The notes under the pieces were generated by a model. The model worked only from the letters and a program-made list of their open reading frames with translations, ran no database searches and was not told the DNA's origin. Below are positions 26,140 through 34,544 of a DNA stretch of 64,000 nt, one piece after another. The stretch is taken from NCBI GenBank assembly GCA_934167445.1, contig CAKPKJ010000006.1, positions 1 through 64,000 of the forward strand, given 5' to 3'. How positions within the stretch are numbered: the first letter of the stretch is position 1; every line of letters starts with the position of its first letter. Both the position numbers and the translations under genes were made by a program. The DNA comes from an uncultured Clostridia bacterium (GTDB taxonomy: Bacteria > Bacillota > Clostridia > TANB77 > CAG-508).

Positions 26140-27294
26140 TTATTTTTGAAACTGAGTTATATCTGCTATTTTAGCTGCAAAATATGGTGTATCTTTATCG
26201 TTTTCCTTTAGGAAAATTGTAAATGTGTTATCAACTGAAAATTCTCTTGGTTCTTCTCTTGATAATGATGTTTTCGATATTGCCATTCCTGCTTCACTTT
26301 TTACTTTTCCACCAGTTTTGTCTAATTCAAATTGAATTGTTTGTATTGCTTTATCTATTACATAACTATCCCCATTTGATATTTTAAAAGGTTTATTTTC
26401 TAATTCGTTGAATTCTTTTTCTACGTTTACATTCAAATTAGGAATTGCTAATGTATCTGTCTCTAATAATTCACTATCTCCTTTATATTTATCCTGTCTA
26501 TCTTCTATTTCTTCGTATATATTACTAAATGTGTCTTTGTCAATACCTTTAGATATTATAACTTCATCTCCTTGTACAGTCATTAACTTTATTGCAAAAT
26601 CTTCTTTAGAGTTATAATATAATACTCTAACTTGCCCTCTTACTGCTTCACTACCATTTTTAGTTGTTCCAAAATATTTTACATTTTCATAGTTTCCAAA
26701 TCTTCCATTTTCTAGTTGTTCAAATTCTTTACTAAATTTAAACTCTTTTTTTAACATCGCATATAGAAAATATTTATTTGGATTTCCATCAAATGTGAAT
26801 TGATTTACTATATCACTTGTTTCATCAAATTTTTCTTTAATTTCTTTTTCTATTTTGCTCTTCAATTCTTGTGTTGGAATTCCTTGTGCTTTATAATAAG
26901 AATTTTCTGAAATTTTAGAAGTATTAAATTTCTCTTTATTCAAATTGTTTACAACATCTAATTGAGGTTCAAAAATTATATCTTGTTTGGCAAAATCATT
27001 TTTCAAATCATTCCATATTAATTGAAATGAACCACACCAAATTGTATTGTTACTAATTTTGTCATCCATTGTTAGTACCACATTTGTATTATTACTTTTA
27101 TTGTTATCTACTTTTCCATTAGAATTTTCTTCTTTTTGTTTGTTCTCTCGATTTGATTGTTCAGTATTTACTTTTTCTAATTTATTGCTCCCATATAATC
27201 CTAGTCCATAATTTAATGAACAAACTAAAAATATTCCCAAAATTAGAAATATAAGTGTTTCTAGTATTATTTTTGGAATTTCTTTCTTTTTCAT
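26140..27294 (-). CDS. Hypothetical membrane-anchored extracytoplasmic protein
   Basis: About 384 aa from MKKKEIPK, chosen because GGGAGCG lies 8 bases before it. One N-terminal transmembrane helix (about 10-30, LETLIFLILGIFLVCSL) is followed by a polar Asn/Glu/Lys linker (about 40-65) and a large domain with a NTIWCGSFQLIWNDLKND segment. That segment and the overall size recall clostridial serpin-like or DUF-type surface proteins, but I do not recognise the family with confidence. No catalytic motif is evident. It lies between the SPFH gene and the 73-aa gene and is probably transcribed alone. Confidence 0.75.
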   Translation of the reverse strand: MKKKEIPKIILETLIFLILGIFLVCSLNYGLGLYGSNKLEKVNTEQSNRENKQKEENSNGKVDNNKSNNTNVVLTMDDKISNNTIWCGSFQLIWNDLKNDFAKQDIIFEPQLDVVNNLNKEKFNTSKISENSYYKAQGIPTQELKSKIEKEIKEKFDETSDIVNQFTFDGNPNKYFLYAMLKKEFKFSKEFEQLENGRFGNYENVKYFGTTKNGSEAVRGQVRVLYYNSKEDFAIKLMTVQGDEVIISKGIDKDTFSNIYEEIEDRQDKYKGDSELLETDTLAIPNLNVNVEKEFNELENKPFKISNGDSYVIDKAIQTIQFELDKTGGKVKSEAGMAISKTSLSREEPREFSVDNTFTIFLKENDKDTPYFAAKIADITQFQK

Positions 27295-27392
27295 TTGTAT
27301 CACGCTCCCTTTTATATTGCTATTTTATAATTTTTCTTGTTAGTTGTAAATATATTTTTAAGATTTTTTTGAATTAAGTATTTAAATATTTA

Positions 27393-27420
27393 AGCCAAGG
27401 CTTACTAAACTGCCTTGGCT
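27393..27420 (-). terminator. Terminator of the SPFH gene
   Basis: AGCCAAGGC pairs with GCCTTGGCT around a 10-base loop, then an AT-rich tail on the minus strand. Confidence 0.75.
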
Positions 27421-27453
27421 CTTTATATATCTATATATATTGCTTTTGTTTTA

Positions 27454-28398
27454 TTATTCTGTTACTTTTGATTCTATTTCTTTTGTGGTCTTTTTACTTG
27501 GCTTATTTTCTTTTACTGCTTCTGCCATTGTTCCTAAAGAGCTTAATGCACTAGTTGCCTCAAATGGTATGAAGATTTTATTAGCCTCTCCTTTAGATAC
27601 TTCTTCTAATGCTTCTAAAGATTTTAATTGTACTAGTTTTTCGTTAGGATCTGCTTTTTTCATTGCATCATATACTTTTTGAATTTCTAATGCTTTTGCA
27701 TCTGCTACTTCTTTTATTGCTTGAGCTTCACCGGCAGCTCTTCTTATTCTTGACTCTCTGTCTGCTTCTGCTTCTAATATTGCAGCTTGTTTTCTACCCT
27801 CTGCTATAGTAATTGCAGATTGTCTTTGAGCTTCTGCTTCTAGTATCATTGCTCTTTTATTTCTTTCTGCATTCATTTCTTTTTCCATTGCATCTTGTAC
27901 ATCTGCTGGTGGGTTAATATCTTTTATTTCAACCCTATCTATTTTACAACCCCATCTATCTGTTGCTTCATCAAGTACTACACGTAATTTATTGTTAATA
28001 CCATCTCTTGAGCTAAATGTTTCGTCTAAATCCATTTTACCAATAATATCACGAATTGTTGTAATTGCTAAATATTCAATACCTTTTTTCAAACTTTGAA
28101 TTTCATATACTGCCTTTGCAGGGTCTGTAATTTGATAAAATACAACTGTATCAATTGTAATTGTAACATTATCCTTTGTAATAACACCTTGAGGTGGTAC
28201 GTCCATAGTTTGTTGTTTTAAGCTAACTACACTTCTAACATGGTCTAAGAAAGGGATTATAATTGTAAGTCCAGCATCTGCAACTTTATAAAACTTACCT
28301 AATCTTTCTATAACATATACCTCAGATTGTTTAACGATTTTAATAGACATTGCTGCTAATACTATAATAATAACAAGTAGTGCTAATAAAAACCACAT
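27454..28398 (-). CDS. SPFH/Band 7 (stomatin-like) membrane protein
   Basis: A scaffold of membrane microdomains, often linked to membrane proteases. The 314-aa protein has an N-terminal hydrophobic anchor (about 2-22), the Band 7 core (VKQSEVYVIERLGKFYKV, then VVSLKQQTMDVPPQGVITKDN) and an alanine/glutamate-rich helix (AEAQRQSAITIAEGRKQAAI) typical of stomatin/paraslipin oligomers. The C-terminus is Lys-rich. No NfeD-type partner gene lies next to it. The ATG follows AAGGAGGAAAAATTT. Apparently monocistronic. Confidence 0.93.
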   Translation of the reverse strand: MWFLLALLVIIIVLAAMSIKIVKQSEVYVIERLGKFYKVADAGLTIIIPFLDHVRSVVSLKQQTMDVPPQGVITKDNVTITIDTVVFYQITDPAKAVYEIQSLKKGIEYLAITTIRDIIGKMDLDETFSSRDGINNKLRVVLDEATDRWGCKIDRVEIKDINPPADVQDAMEKEMNAERNKRAMILEAEAQRQSAITIAEGRKQAAILEAEADRESRIRRAAGEAQAIKEVADAKALEIQKVYDAMKKADPNEKLVQLKSLEALEEVSKGEANKIFIPFEATSALSSLGTMAEAVKENKPSKKTTKEIESKVTE

Positions 28399-28518
28399 AA
28401 ATTTTTCCTCCTTAAATTTATTTATTAAATTCTATTTTTGTAATATCAAAAACTTATTAATAGGTTTTAATTATAAATTTTCAACCAACTATTACCATTA
28501 TAGCATATATTATAGAAA

Positions 28519-28564
28519 AAAGGAAGAGGTTGACGTAAAAAAATGTCTATCGTCCTCTTCCTTT
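28519..28564 (-). terminator. Terminator overlapping the end of the VWA-like gene
   Basis: AAAGGAAGAGG, which encodes the last codons of the VWA-like protein, pairs with CCTCTTCCTTT 25 bases later, followed by TTTC. The upstream arm therefore lies inside the coding region. Confidence 0.7.
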
Positions 28565-29176
28565 ATCCATATTTTTATCTTGACTTTTGTATAATTTTTT
28601 TAATTGTTCTCCTGTAATATTAATAACTTTTCCACCTTCAGGGTGTATTTTATAGTCTCCAAATACAACCCAAATTAGGTTTCTTATAGTTTTATCAGGC
28701 ATTGGAGCTATTCCATCTGTAAATATAATTTTGTTAGGTACTCTATCTGAAAATGCATTTACTGCTACGTTAAAATTTGTTCCTCCACCTCCTTGAAAAT
28801 TTAAATTATCAATATCTTCCATTCTTCTTAAGTTTTGAAATCCATAAAATTGTGTATCAAAACATCCTACTTTTACTTCTGATGTTGATATTATATTTTT
28901 ACATTCTCTCAAGAAATTTTTTAATAATTCTTCACTTACAGATCCACTTGTATCTAATAGTATTTCTGTTTCTAGTTTTGGAACTTCTATTACTCGATGT
29001 CTAAAATATCCCTTTCTCATTCTTGCATTTTTTCTAGTCCATTCTTCATCATATTTAACAGCTTGCTTTAAAAGCCTTCTCCAGTCTATTAGTGGTTGTG
29101 CAATTCCTATATCTTCTAGTTTTCTACTTTGTTCCTTACTATCTGTTCCAGCTTCTTTAGCTGCTTCTTCTGCCAT
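28547..29176 (-). CDS. VWA-like domain protein, DUF2201 C-terminal part
   Basis: A 209-aa protein matching the C-terminal VWA-like part of DUF2201 proteins: IDWRRLLKQAVKYDEEW near residue 30, the metal-site signature LLDTSGSVSEELL (DxSxS) near 75, GGGGTNFNVAV and KIIFTDGIAPMPD. Family members usually carry an additional N-terminal metallopeptidase-like domain, which is missing here. The region 5' of the gene holds an unrelated ORF and an in-frame stop 42 bp upstream. The start ATG has a poor ribosome site. It is the last gene of an operon with a MoxR-type ATPase, the usual AAA/VWA pairing for metal-cofactor or complex maturation. Confidence 0.8.
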   Translation of the reverse strand: MAEEAAKEAGTDSKEQSRKLEDIGIAQPLIDWRRLLKQAVKYDEEWTRKNARMRKGYFRHRVIEVPKLETEILLDTSGSVSEELLKNFLRECKNIISTSEVKVGCFDTQFYGFQNLRRMEDIDNLNFQGGGGTNFNVAVNAFSDRVPNKIIFTDGIAPMPDKTIRNLIWVVFGDYKIHPEGGKVINITGEQLKKLYKSQDKNMDKGRGR

Positions 29177-29217
29177 TTGTTTTCTTAGATTGTCTAATTG
29201 TTTTTTTCTTTTTATTT

Positions 29218-29682
29218 TTATTTAAAAAAACTTAAAATTTTATTCCAAATTTTTTTAAAAATATTTTCCTTATATTGTACCATTGTAATGTTTTCGCTTT
29301 TCACCTTATCTATTTTTTCCTTACGTTCATACTCTTGTATCTTGTTTTCAAATATTTTATTAGGATCATATTTTTCTTTTATCTTTTCTTGACTTATTTT
29401 TTCTTGTTCTTCTATTTGCTTTTTATATTTCTTTCTTTGTTCATTAGTACACCACCAATTTATATATATAGTTCCTAATATTTCCTTCGTTTTTTCTTGC
29501 ATCGGTAATTCACTCATTGGTTTTGAATGATCAAAATTAACAGCATAATTCTCTGAAGCGTTATCTACCAAAAATTTAATAAAACTAGTTGGTATTTTTT
29601 CAATATCTGCTTTGTTGGTATTATCCAATATGTCTAAAACTTCTACCGCTGCTTCTCCATATTCTTCTTTAAACATAGTCAT
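29218..29682 (-). CDS. Hypothetical protein between MoxR and VWA genes (154 aa)
   Basis: Not assigned, though the layout is like a small family seen in gut Firmicutes. The N-terminal half is EEYGEAAVEVLDILD, then KIPTSFIKFLVDNASENYAVNF, and ends in a conserved-looking KEILGTIYINWWCTNEQ. The C-terminal half is charged and coiled (KKYKKQIEEQEKISQEKIKE), followed by a hydrophobic basic end. There is no signal peptide. It begins 19 bases after moxR behind AAAGGAG and lies 41 bp before the VWA gene, so it is part of that operon. It may be an accessory component (inference). Confidence 0.7.
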   Translation of the reverse strand: MTMFKEEYGEAAVEVLDILDNTNKADIEKIPTSFIKFLVDNASENYAVNFDHSKPMSELPMQEKTKEILGTIYINWWCTNEQRKKYKKQIEEQEKISQEKIKEKYDPNKIFENKIQEYERKEKIDKVKSENITMVQYKENIFKKIWNKILSFFK

Positions 29683-29701
29683 TTTTCTCCTTTGTTTAGG
29701 T

Positions 29702-31711
29702 CTATTTTTCTTGTGTTTCTGTGCCTTTATTTTCTTCTTTACTTAAGGTCATTTGATATTCTGCATTTATTTTTTTAGCTGATAGTATTCCATAATTAAC
29801 ATTTGCTTTTGCCTCTTCTCCATCATGTAATTTTAAGTTTATTGGGGTTTCTTGCATTCTTTCTTCTTGTATTTGTTCTAATCTTTCTTCATTATTTCCT
29901 GCCCATTGTGCGTCAAATTTTCCACACATTTCTGGACCTAATTTTTTTACAAAGTTTCTTATTTTAGTCATATCTCTTTCATCTACTGGTACTAATCCAG
30001 CTAATGTAGCTAATTGTTCATCCATATCCATTGCAGCTATATCTTCTTCTTTATAATTTTCATTTATTACATCTTGTATTGATAATGTTGCTTTTTTACA
30101 GAATGCTGTAAAGTCTCTTGTTAGTTCTTCTCCTACTATGGCTCTTAATGTAGAAGGATTGTTACTTGCATATAACATATCTGATGCCATTTTCCATCTT
30201 CTTGGATCTGCATGTGGCTGTGGATTTTCTCTGTTATATGGTGTTCTTAATGCATTTTCTCCTCTATATGAAATATATGAATATATTGCTGGATGTATTT
30301 TTTGCCTTGGTTCTTCATCTTTTTTATAGTCTAATCTCTCATATGTGTTTTCTGGCATCACTGCCCATTTTAACCAACTTTCAGCTGTTGTTTCTATGTT
30401 TACATGTGCAAATCTATCATATAATGGTTCTGCTATTTCATTAGCAACTAATGAATCTTCTAACTCATTTCCTGCTGCAACTACCCTTGCATTTTCTGGT
30501 AATTTCCATCTTCCTGCAACTTTTTTGTCTAATGCTATTCCATATGCTTTTGATTGCATCATTTGTGATGCGTTTGTAAGCTCTTCTAGGAATAATATAT
30601 GTATTTTGTCTGATTCTTCTTGGCATTTTGCTTCTAATTCTTCTAACCATGGTGGTTTTATATGTACTGCTTTTCCATCTTTTTCTCCTGCTAGTCCATC
30701 TAATAACTCTGGGTCTAAATGACTTAAGTTTAGTTCTATAAAATCTGGATCTAATTGTTTTACTCTGTCACTTTTTCCACATCCTGGTTTTCCATGTAGG
30801 AATACTGATACATTACTTTCAATTGCACTTTTTATTATATCTTGTTCACCTACTTCGTTAAAATTAAAATTATATGGATTATTGTTTCTTTTGACATTTT
30901 TATTAATACTTTTATCTCTTGGTTGTATTAATTCTTTTGAAAAATATGTATCCATAAATCTTTTAATATCTGATGTTTCAAACGAAAATTTTTCTTCATC
31001 GATTTTGGTGCTAAATGGTACTCCTGAAAAAAGCAACTTTTCTGACATCATTGTTCCTAATTCTTTAAAAACCATCCACTTTACAGGTTGAACTTCAACC
31101 CATACAGTATCTCCATCATTATATTCTTGTCCATCTGATAGAAAAATTTTGTCATCAAGATAATGCATTTTTCCTTTTAAACATATATAATTTTTTCCTC
31201 CAAGTATATATTCTTGATGTGGAATATATTTATCACATTCACTATCATATGAAGTATATTTATTTTTTGTTTCTTGAAGTTCTCCTTTCTTAAATCCAGA
31301 GTTCAATAATGCTTGCATTTTTTTATTAGCTACTTTTTGTGGATAATATCCATATTCAACTTCAATAACATTATTACTTACTGGTACTTCCATACTTCCT
31401 TCATTTTCAAGTAGTGTACAACTATTAATCACCGGTCTTGCACATATATCGATCTTATCGCATTCTTCTGTAGTTACATCGCCATGTTCATCAATTGCAT
31501 ATTTCAGATAACTGTTGAGACAGCTACTAGTCCAATATTTTCCTAAATTTGTACTTTGAAGATTACTTTCATTTTTTTCATCTTGATAATATCCTCCCAA
31601 AAGGATAGAATAGTCCGTTATCTCTGCTATCTCTGCATTAAACACCTTTATTGATGACCTTATACTTCGAATTTCCCTACTTTCTATATCTAAAAATGTA
31701 AAATCACTCAA
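29702..31711 (-). CDS. MoxR-type AAA+ ATPase with an unusual N-terminal domain (669 aa)
   Basis: The AAA+ core (about 285-560) has Walker A FLHGKPGCGKSDR (Lys312), Walker B IHILFLEELTNAS, and sensor-type NARVVAAGNELEDS, typical of MoxR ATPases that act with VWA proteins as chaperones or in metal insertion. The first 260 residues are not part of that family. They hold ILLGGYYQDE...KYWTSSCL (59-64), ICARPVI (89-95), VEYGYYPQ (118-124) and VQPVKWMV...EKLLFSGVPF (208-233), a pattern I associate with DUF6273-like lectin-fold domains. The start is a TTG. A promoter with TTGTCA and TAGAAT (17-bp spacer) lies upstream. It heads a three-gene operon. Confidence 0.85.
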   Translation of the reverse strand: MSDFTFLDIESREIRSIRSSIKVFNAEIAEITDYSILLGGYYQDEKNESNLQSTNLGKYWTSSCLNSYLKYAIDEHGDVTTEECDKIDICARPVINSCTLLENEGSMEVPVSNNVIEVEYGYYPQKVANKKMQALLNSGFKKGELQETKNKYTSYDSECDKYIPHQEYILGGKNYICLKGKMHYLDDKIFLSDGQEYNDGDTVWVEVQPVKWMVFKELGTMMSEKLLFSGVPFSTKIDEEKFSFETSDIKRFMDTYFSKELIQPRDKSINKNVKRNNNPYNFNFNEVGEQDIIKSAIESNVSVFLHGKPGCGKSDRVKQLDPDFIELNLSHLDPELLDGLAGEKDGKAVHIKPPWLEELEAKCQEESDKIHILFLEELTNASQMMQSKAYGIALDKKVAGRWKLPENARVVAAGNELEDSLVANEIAEPLYDRFAHVNIETTAESWLKWAVMPENTYERLDYKKDEEPRQKIHPAIYSYISYRGENALRTPYNRENPQPHADPRRWKMASDMLYASNNPSTLRAIVGEELTRDFTAFCKKATLSIQDVINENYKEEDIAAMDMDEQLATLAGLVPVDERDMTKIRNFVKKLGPEMCGKFDAQWAGNNEERLEQIQEERMQETPINLKLHDGEEAKANVNYGILSAKKINAEYQMTLSKEENKGTETQEK

Positions 31712-31854
31712 TCCCTATCTTCCTCACTTGTATTTGTTATATAAAACACACCTTTTTTCATTATTTTTTATTCTATCATAGCCAACTTTTTTTGACAATA
31801 AAAAATTCACAAAATGCTCAAATTTCTTTTATTATTGCTTTAAAAAAATACGCA

Positions 31855-31900
31855 AACAAACGTGGACAAAACCGTATTTTGGTATTTGTCCACGTTTGTT
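31855..31900 (-). terminator. Strong terminator after the GGGtGRT gene
   Basis: AACAAACGTGGACAAA and TTTGTCCACGTTTGTT form a near-perfect 15-bp stem, and a T-run follows on the minus strand after TGCGTA. Confidence 0.9.
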
Positions 31901-31940
31901 ATTAATTATATATAAAATTGTTGTAATTTAGTGTTTTCAA

Positions 31941-32942
31941 CTATTTCATAGCTTCTTCAACTGCAACAGCTACTGCAACAGATGCACCAACCATAGGGTT
32001 ATTTCCCATTCCGATTAATCCCATCATTTCAACGTGTGCTGGTACTGATGAGCTTCCTGCAAATTGTGCGTCTGAATGCATTCTTCCCATTGTATCTGTC
32101 ATACCATAAGATGCTGGTCCTGCACCCATATTATCTGGATGTAATGTTCTTCCTGTTCCTCCACCTGAAGCAACTGAGAAGTATTTTTTGCCTTCTGCTA
32201 ATCTTTCTTTTTTATATGTTCCTGCTACAGGGTGTTGGAATCTTGTTGGGTTTGTTGAGTTTCCTGTAATAGATACGTCAACATCTTCCATCCACATAAT
32301 TGCTACACCTTCTCTAACATCATTTGCTCCATAACATTTAACTTTTGCTCTATCTCCATCTGAATATTTGATTTCTTCTAATACATTTACTTTTCCTGTA
32401 AAGAAATCAAAATCTGTTTTTACATATGTAAATCCATTAATTCTTGATATTACTTGTGCTGCATCTTTTCCTAATCCATTTAAGATAACTCTTAATGGTG
32501 TTTTTCTTACTTTGTTTGCTGAATTTGCAATACCAATTGCTCCTTCAGCTGCTGCAAAGCTTTCATGTCCTGCTAAAAATGCAAAACATTTTGTATCTTC
32601 TGATAATAGCATTGAAGCTAAGTTTCCATGTCCTAATCCAACTTTTCTATCATCTGCAACTGAACCTGGTATACAAAATGCTTGTAATCCTTCCCCAATT
32701 GCTTTTGCTGCATCTGCTGCTTTTGTACATCCTTTTTTTATTGCGATTGCTGCACCTAATGTATATGCCCAAGCTGCATTTTCAAAACAGATTGGTTGTA
32801 CTCCTTTTACTATTTCATATGGATTAAATCCTTTATCTGTACATATTTTTAAGGCATCTTCGAAATCTTTAATTCCGTATTTTTCCATAACTGGTTTTAT
32901 TTGGTCAATTCTTCTTTCATAACTTTCAAATGTTACTGCCAT
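31941..32942 (-). CDS. GGGtGRT protein
   Basis: A conserved anaerobe-associated family named after its motif; the function is unknown. The 333-aa protein shows it as SGGGTGRTLHPDN (about 265-277). Other conserved-looking stretches are QPICFENAAWAYTLGAAIAI and FCIPGSVADDRKVGLGHGNLASMLLSEDTKCFAF (in parts). It is soluble, with no transmembrane helices. It follows a NifU-like scaffold gene, its common partner, which links it to Fe-S or sulfur metabolism (inference). The gap between them contains an 83-bp imperfect palindrome. The ATG follows ATAGGAGGA. Confidence 0.93.
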   Translation of the reverse strand: MAVTFESYERRIDQIKPVMEKYGIKDFEDALKICTDKGFNPYEIVKGVQPICFENAAWAYTLGAAIAIKKGCTKAADAAKAIGEGLQAFCIPGSVADDRKVGLGHGNLASMLLSEDTKCFAFLAGHESFAAAEGAIGIANSANKVRKTPLRVILNGLGKDAAQVISRINGFTYVKTDFDFFTGKVNVLEEIKYSDGDRAKVKCYGANDVREGVAIMWMEDVDVSITGNSTNPTRFQHPVAGTYKKERLAEGKKYFSVASGGGTGRTLHPDNMGAGPASYGMTDTMGRMHSDAQFAGSSSVPAHVEMMGLIGMGNNPMVGASVAVAVAVEEAMK

Positions 32943-32998
32943 CTTTATTCCTCCTATATTTTACTTTTTTATTATATCTTATTATTTAAAATTAGTTA

Positions 32999-33082
32999 TA
33001 TCTGCATTTTTGTAAAAATAGTCAAACTGAATGTGTACGCGTATACATCGAAGTTTGAATATTTTTATAAAAATGTGTAGAT
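32999..33082. repeat. Long imperfect palindrome between the NifU-like and GGGtGRT genes
   Basis: ATCTGCATTTTTGTAAAAAT, continued by AGTCAAACT, faces AAGTTTGAATATTTTTATAAAAATGTGTAGAT (in part) around a GTGTACGCGTATAC core. The whole forms one ~40-bp imperfect stem. The centre contains ACGCGT. It could be an RNA hairpin that sets the relative expression of the two genes, or a small mobile palindrome. Confidence 0.6.
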
Positions 33083-33099
33083 GCTGATTTTAATGTTTT

Positions 33100-33789
33100 T
33101 TATGTACGAGGGTCTATTTTCTTAACAGCCTCATCAAATCTTCCATAAGTTCCTGTAGCTTTTTCAATTGCTTCTTTAGGATCTACACCTTTTTTGATGT
33201 TTTCCATCATTTTTCCTAGATGAACATATTTATATCCTATAATTTCATCGTTTTTGTCTAATCCTAATTCCATTATATAACCTTCTGTTAGATTTAAATA
33301 TCTAGGTCCTTTTAGTGTACTTGAATATATTGTTCCAACTTGTGATGTGTGACCTTTTCCTAGATCTTCAAGTCCTGCTCCTACTGGAAGTCCTCCTTCT
33401 GAGAAAGCTGTTTGACTTCTACCATATACTATTTGTAAGAATAATTCTCTCATTGCTGTATTGATAGCATCACATACTAAGTCTGTATTTAATGCTTCTA
33501 GTATTGTTTTGCCTGTTAATATTTCTCCAGCCATAGCTGCTGAATGTGTCATTCCTGAACATCCTATTGTTTCTATTAATGCTTCTTGGATAATTCCATC
33601 TTTAATATTTAATGTTAGTTTACATCCTCCTTGTTGAGGTGCACACCATCCAATACCATGTGTTAAACCTGAAATATCTTTTATTTCTTTTGCTTTAACC
33701 CATTTTCCTTCTTCTGGAATTGGTGCTGGTCCGTGGTCCACTCCTTTACGAACATAGCACATATCTTCTAATTCTTTTGAATATGTCAT
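33100..33789 (-). CDS. NifU/IscU-like iron-sulfur scaffold protein
   Basis: A 229-aa protein with NifU_N-like features: cysteines in GWCAPQQGGCKLTLNI (about 47-58), TIGCSGMTHSAA (about 83) and DLVCDAIN (about 110), placed like the cluster-ligating cysteines of IscU. The N-terminus (TYSKELEDMCYVRKG) and C-terminus (AIEKATGTYGRFDEAVKKI) are extensions seen in the clostridial members found beside GGGtGRT genes. It is cytosolic. Start is the ATG after AAAGGAGCAATTTAAA. The two genes are probably one unit, although a long palindrome lies between them. Confidence 0.88.
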   Translation of the reverse strand: MTYSKELEDMCYVRKGVDHGPAPIPEEGKWVKAKEIKDISGLTHGIGWCAPQQGGCKLTLNIKDGIIQEALIETIGCSGMTHSAAMAGEILTGKTILEALNTDLVCDAINTAMRELFLQIVYGRSQTAFSEGGLPVGAGLEDLGKGHTSQVGTIYSSTLKGPRYLNLTEGYIMELGLDKNDEIIGYKYVHLGKMMENIKKGVDPKEAIEKATGTYGRFDEAVKKIDPRT

Positions 33790-33818
33790 TTTAAATTGCT
33801 CCTTTCAATTTTATTATT

Positions 33819-34538
33819 TTAATTATAATTATTATTTTTTCTTTTTCTTTCAAATTCTTTTATCTGTTCTTCAGATAATAATAGTTGATTTTTTCTAATA
33901 TTAGTATTAGTGTTTCTATTTTCTTCCATTTCTTTTTGTGGCTTATTTTCGTCTGTATTGTTATATGCAATTTTGTTCTCTATGTCTCTTATATATAGAC
34001 CTGTTTCGTAGTTTTCTTTTCTTTTTAATATTTTAGGTCCTGTTAAATATCTATTTAATATTTCCTTTTCTTTTTTGCTTACTTGTTCTTCCCCAATGCC
34101 TAAATATTCATATCTCCATATTATATGTCTTTCATAACTTGAAAAAGTACTATGTTCTAAGTCATCATAATTATATTCAACTTTAAATTTCATATTTCCT
34201 ATTGTCATTGTTATATTAGACCATAATGTTCCTGTCTCTGATTTTTTAAACTCTTCTCTTAATTGTTTTATTCTATTATACAAAATTTTTACAAGTTTCA
34301 TATAATCATTTTCATCTAAATTAAATCGGTTAGGTATTTCATAAACATTTACAGGTTTCTTCTTTAAAATTCCTCTTGGAATATAATAAAAATATAATTC
34401 TCCTGTTTGTTCTCCATTTTGCTTATCTATAACAGAACTATATAAATATAATTTTTCCCACTTTTCTGGAATCATATAAAATAGCCTTTTTTGAATATCT
34501 TCATATATTGTTTTTATCTTTTTTGTATGATTTAACAT
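33819..34538 (-). CDS. YezG/DUF600 family immunity protein
   Basis: Matches YezG-type immunity proteins, which neutralise LXG toxins in Bacillus: YEDIQKRLFYMIPEKWEKLYLYSSV at the N-terminus (in part), FYYIPRG, LREEFKKSETGTLWSNITMTI, FKVEYNYDD and the closing IIWRYEYLGIG. It runs beyond the usual ~155 aa, with a 70-residue Asn/Glu/Lys-rich tail. It starts only 6 bp after gpmI, so it is co-transcribed with glycolytic genes. No LXG or other toxin lies next to it, so it looks like an orphan that protects against neighbours' toxins (inference). Confidence 0.82.
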   Translation of the reverse strand: MLNHTKKIKTIYEDIQKRLFYMIPEKWEKLYLYSSVIDKQNGEQTGELYFYYIPRGILKKKPVNVYEIPNRFNLDENDYMKLVKILYNRIKQLREEFKKSETGTLWSNITMTIGNMKFKVEYNYDDLEHSTFSSYERHIIWRYEYLGIGEEQVSKKEKEILNRYLTGPKILKRKENYETGLYIRDIENKIAYNNTDENKPQKEMEENRNTNTNIRKNQLLLSEEQIKEFERKRKNNNYN

Positions 34539-34544
34539 ATCCTT

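Noticed and set aside
29177..29217. Frameshift joining the 154-aa ORF to the VWA gene
   Set aside because: The 41-bp gap has an in-frame stop and the 154-aa protein does not resemble the missing DUF2201 N-terminal domain, so simple fusion by frameshift does not restore it.
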